A DNA stretch of 64,000 nucleotides, from NCBI RefSeq assembly GCF_048773025.1, contig NC_133569.1:4526001-4590000 (forward strand), written 5' to 3'. Shown here one piece after another: positions 62,841 through 64,000 of the stretch. The notes below the pieces were generated by a model. That model made no database searches, was not told the origin of the DNA, and saw nothing but the letters and a program-made list of their open reading frames with translations. Every line of letters starts with the position of its first letter. The stretch's first letter is position 1. This DNA comes from Camelus bactrianus (taxonomy: Eukaryota > Chordata > Mammalia > Artiodactyla > Camelidae). The translations under genes and the position numbers were made by a program.

Positions 62841-63650
62841 TTGTGCTAGATGAACGAACGTCTCTCCACATGCTCAGTTCTGAGAGGTAAGTGTGTGTGA
62901 AAGCCGAACTTCACCTAGCTTTTTGGGAACACAAAGTTTCCCTTCAGTTGCAAATTTCATTCCATACATATATATGGGGAGGTACTAACTCCAACTCGGT
63001 TTTACAGTGAAAACTGCAGGAACTTCAAACCGGCACTAGGAAACAGACTGAGAAAACAGATTAAAAGTTTCTCCTGCAACCCTTTCCCTTTGTGCTACAT
63101 GAACGAACGTCTCTCCACATGCTCAGTTCTGAGAGATAAGTGTGAGTGAAAGCCGTCCTTCAACTAGCTTGTTGGGAACACAAACTGTCTCTTCAGTTGC
63201 AAACTACACTGCATACATATATATGGGGATGCACCAACTCCAACTCGGTTTTACAGTGAAAACTGCAGGAACATCAAACCGGCACTAGGAAACAGACTGA
63301 GAAACCAGAGTTATAGTTTCTCCTGCAACCGGTTCCCTTTGTGCTAGATGAACGAAAGTCTCTCCACATGCTCAGTTCTGAGATATAATTGTGTGTGAAA
63401 GCCGTCCTTCACTTAGCTTGTTAGGAATACAAAGTTTCTCTTCAGTTGCAAACTCCACTCCATAAATATATATGCGGAGGTACTAGCTCCAACTCGGTTT
63501 TATAGTGAAAACTGCAGGAACTTCAAACCGGCACTAGGAAACAGACCGAGAAACCAGAGTAAAAGGTTCTCCTGCAACCCGTTCCTTTGTGCTAGATGAA
63601 CGAAAGTCTCTCCACATGCTCAGTTTTGAGAGATAAGTGTGTGTGAAAGC
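61880..63650. repeat. 4-monomer echo at the right edge
   Basis: The four monomers at about 61.88-62.87 kb are followed by a diverged copy. Shared markers are TGAGAGGTAAG (61886 and 62881, 995 bp apart), GAAAACAGATTAAAAG with GTGCTACATGAACG, ACAAACTGTCTC with CACCAACTCC, and GGAATACAAAG with ATGCGGAGG and TTTTATAGTG. The second copy differs by several bases per monomer, so it is older than the 14-monomer duplication that overlaps it. Confidence 0.82.
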
Positions 63651-64000
63651 CGTCCTTCACGTAGCTTGTTGGGAATACAAAATTTCTCTTCAGAAGTCAA
63701 CTCCACTCCATACATATATATGGAGAGGTACTAGCTACAACTCGGTTTTACAGTGAAAACTGCAGGAACTTAAAACCGGCACTAGGAAACAGACTGAGAA
63801 ACCAGAGTAAAAGTTTATCCTGCAACCCGTTCCCTTTGTGCTAGATGAACGAAAGTCTCTCCACATGCTCAATTCTGAGAGATAAGTGTGTGTGAAAGCC
63901 GTCCTTCACCTAGCATGTTGGGAACACATAGTTTCTCTTCAGTTGCAAACCCCACTCCATACATATATATGGGGAGGAACTAGCTCCAACTCGGTTTTAC
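63650..64000. repeat. Right-edge monomers, ending in a partial unit
   Basis: One full satellite unit is followed by a partial unit of 62 bp starting at TCAGTTG, 63939, and cut by the window edge. No flanking unique sequence is reached, so the array continues to the right. Confidence 0.95.

Larger units (their letters stand above)
1..64000. repeat. 249-bp tandem satellite array, about 257 monomers
   Basis: The same 249-bp unit recurs head to tail over the entire window. TCAGTT starts at 1, 250, 499 and 748, and TCAGTTG is still in register at 63939. That gives 257 steps with a net loss of about 55 bp. Landmarks in consensus order (monomer positions) are: palindrome CATATATATG at 24-33; CAGTGAAAACTGCAG at 62-76; ACCGGCACTAGG at 86-97; AAAGTTTCTCC at 121-131; GCTAGATGAACGAACG at 151-166; CTCAGTTCTGAG at 179-190; a short GT run at 197-205; and TTGTTGGGAACACAA at 226-240. 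All units point the same way and I saw no foreign insertion. Long homogeneous satellite arrays are typical of eukaryotic heterochromatin. I do not recognise this family; whether it is centromeric, pericentromeric or elsewhere cannot be told from the window. Confidence 0.98.

Noticed and set aside
1-64000. CENP-B box in the monomer
   Set aside because: I looked for TTCG, four bases, A, two bases, CGGG on both strands of the consensus. The only TTCG (complement of the CGAA in GAACGAACG) is followed by T where A is needed and lacks CGGG at the right distance.
1-64000. CRISPR array
   Set aside because: The repeats are contiguous 249-bp units without unique spacers, and no cas-like gene is present.
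1-64000. LTR element, retrovirus-like element, LINE or DNA transposon as the source or as an insert
   Set aside because: No long open frame, terminal repeat pair, poly-A tail or target-site duplication breaks the 249-bp register anywhere I read. The array is continuous.
1-64000. Telomeric or subtelomeric repeat
   Set aside because: No TTAGGG-type or other short telomere repeat tract was seen. A subtelomeric position cannot be excluded, but nothing here supports it.

Overview
The whole 64-kb window is one uninterrupted array of tandem satellite DNA. The repeat unit (monomer) is 249 bp. I count 257 complete monomers plus a 62-bp partial one at the right edge, all in the same orientation. The mean spacing is about 248.8 bp, because small deletions outnumber insertions. 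The consensus monomer is about 45% GC (113 of 249) with six CpG sites. Neighbouring monomers differ mainly by point substitutions and one-base length changes. I found no non-satellite insert, no N gap, no inverted segment, no transposon, no RNA gene and no protein gene I can support. The largest open frame is 82 codons, and all the open frames are phases of the satellite itself.

This is eukaryotic heterochromatin-type DNA, of the kind found at centromeres, pericentromeres, subtelomeres or interstitial heterochromatic blocks. I do not recognise the monomer and cannot name the species or a known satellite family. Nothing in the window ties it to a particular chromosomal position.

The interest lies in the layout above the monomer. 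Distinctive base changes act as fingerprints and show that blocks of monomers were copied, mostly in tandem and with many different step sizes. From left to right: a 7-monomer unit present twice (about 1.29-4.78 kb); a block at about 8.2-11.2 kb with a relative at about 17.2-20.4 kb and a looser one near 38-39.8 kb; a 5-monomer duplication (10.57-13.06 kb); 3- and 4-monomer steps at 13-15 kb and 25.8-28 kb; an irregularly spaced marker monomer at 28.3-37.8 kb; an 11-monomer unit present twice (about 32.08-37.55 kb); a 4-monomer duplication (42.66-44.65 kb); a 5-monomer duplication (46.93-48.95 kb); two successive and different 14-monomer units, each present twice (48.81-55.79 and 55.86-62.84 kb); and a 4-monomer echo at the right edge. 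The right-hand 14-monomer copies are nearly identical, so they look youngest.

Three sequence domains can be told apart. The left domain (1 to about 5.3 kb) and right domain (about 41.8-64 kb) have only the common form around monomer position 207. The central domain (about 5.4-41.7 kb) also carries two extra monomer subfamilies, called here the 'CAAT' and 'GAAG' types. There are no genes that work together; the story is one of satellite turnover by unequal exchange or a similar copying process.

Coordinates of block edges are read by eye from shared variants and are good to roughly 20-100 bp. Monomer register: position 1 is the T of TCAGTTG, which is base 1 of the window.
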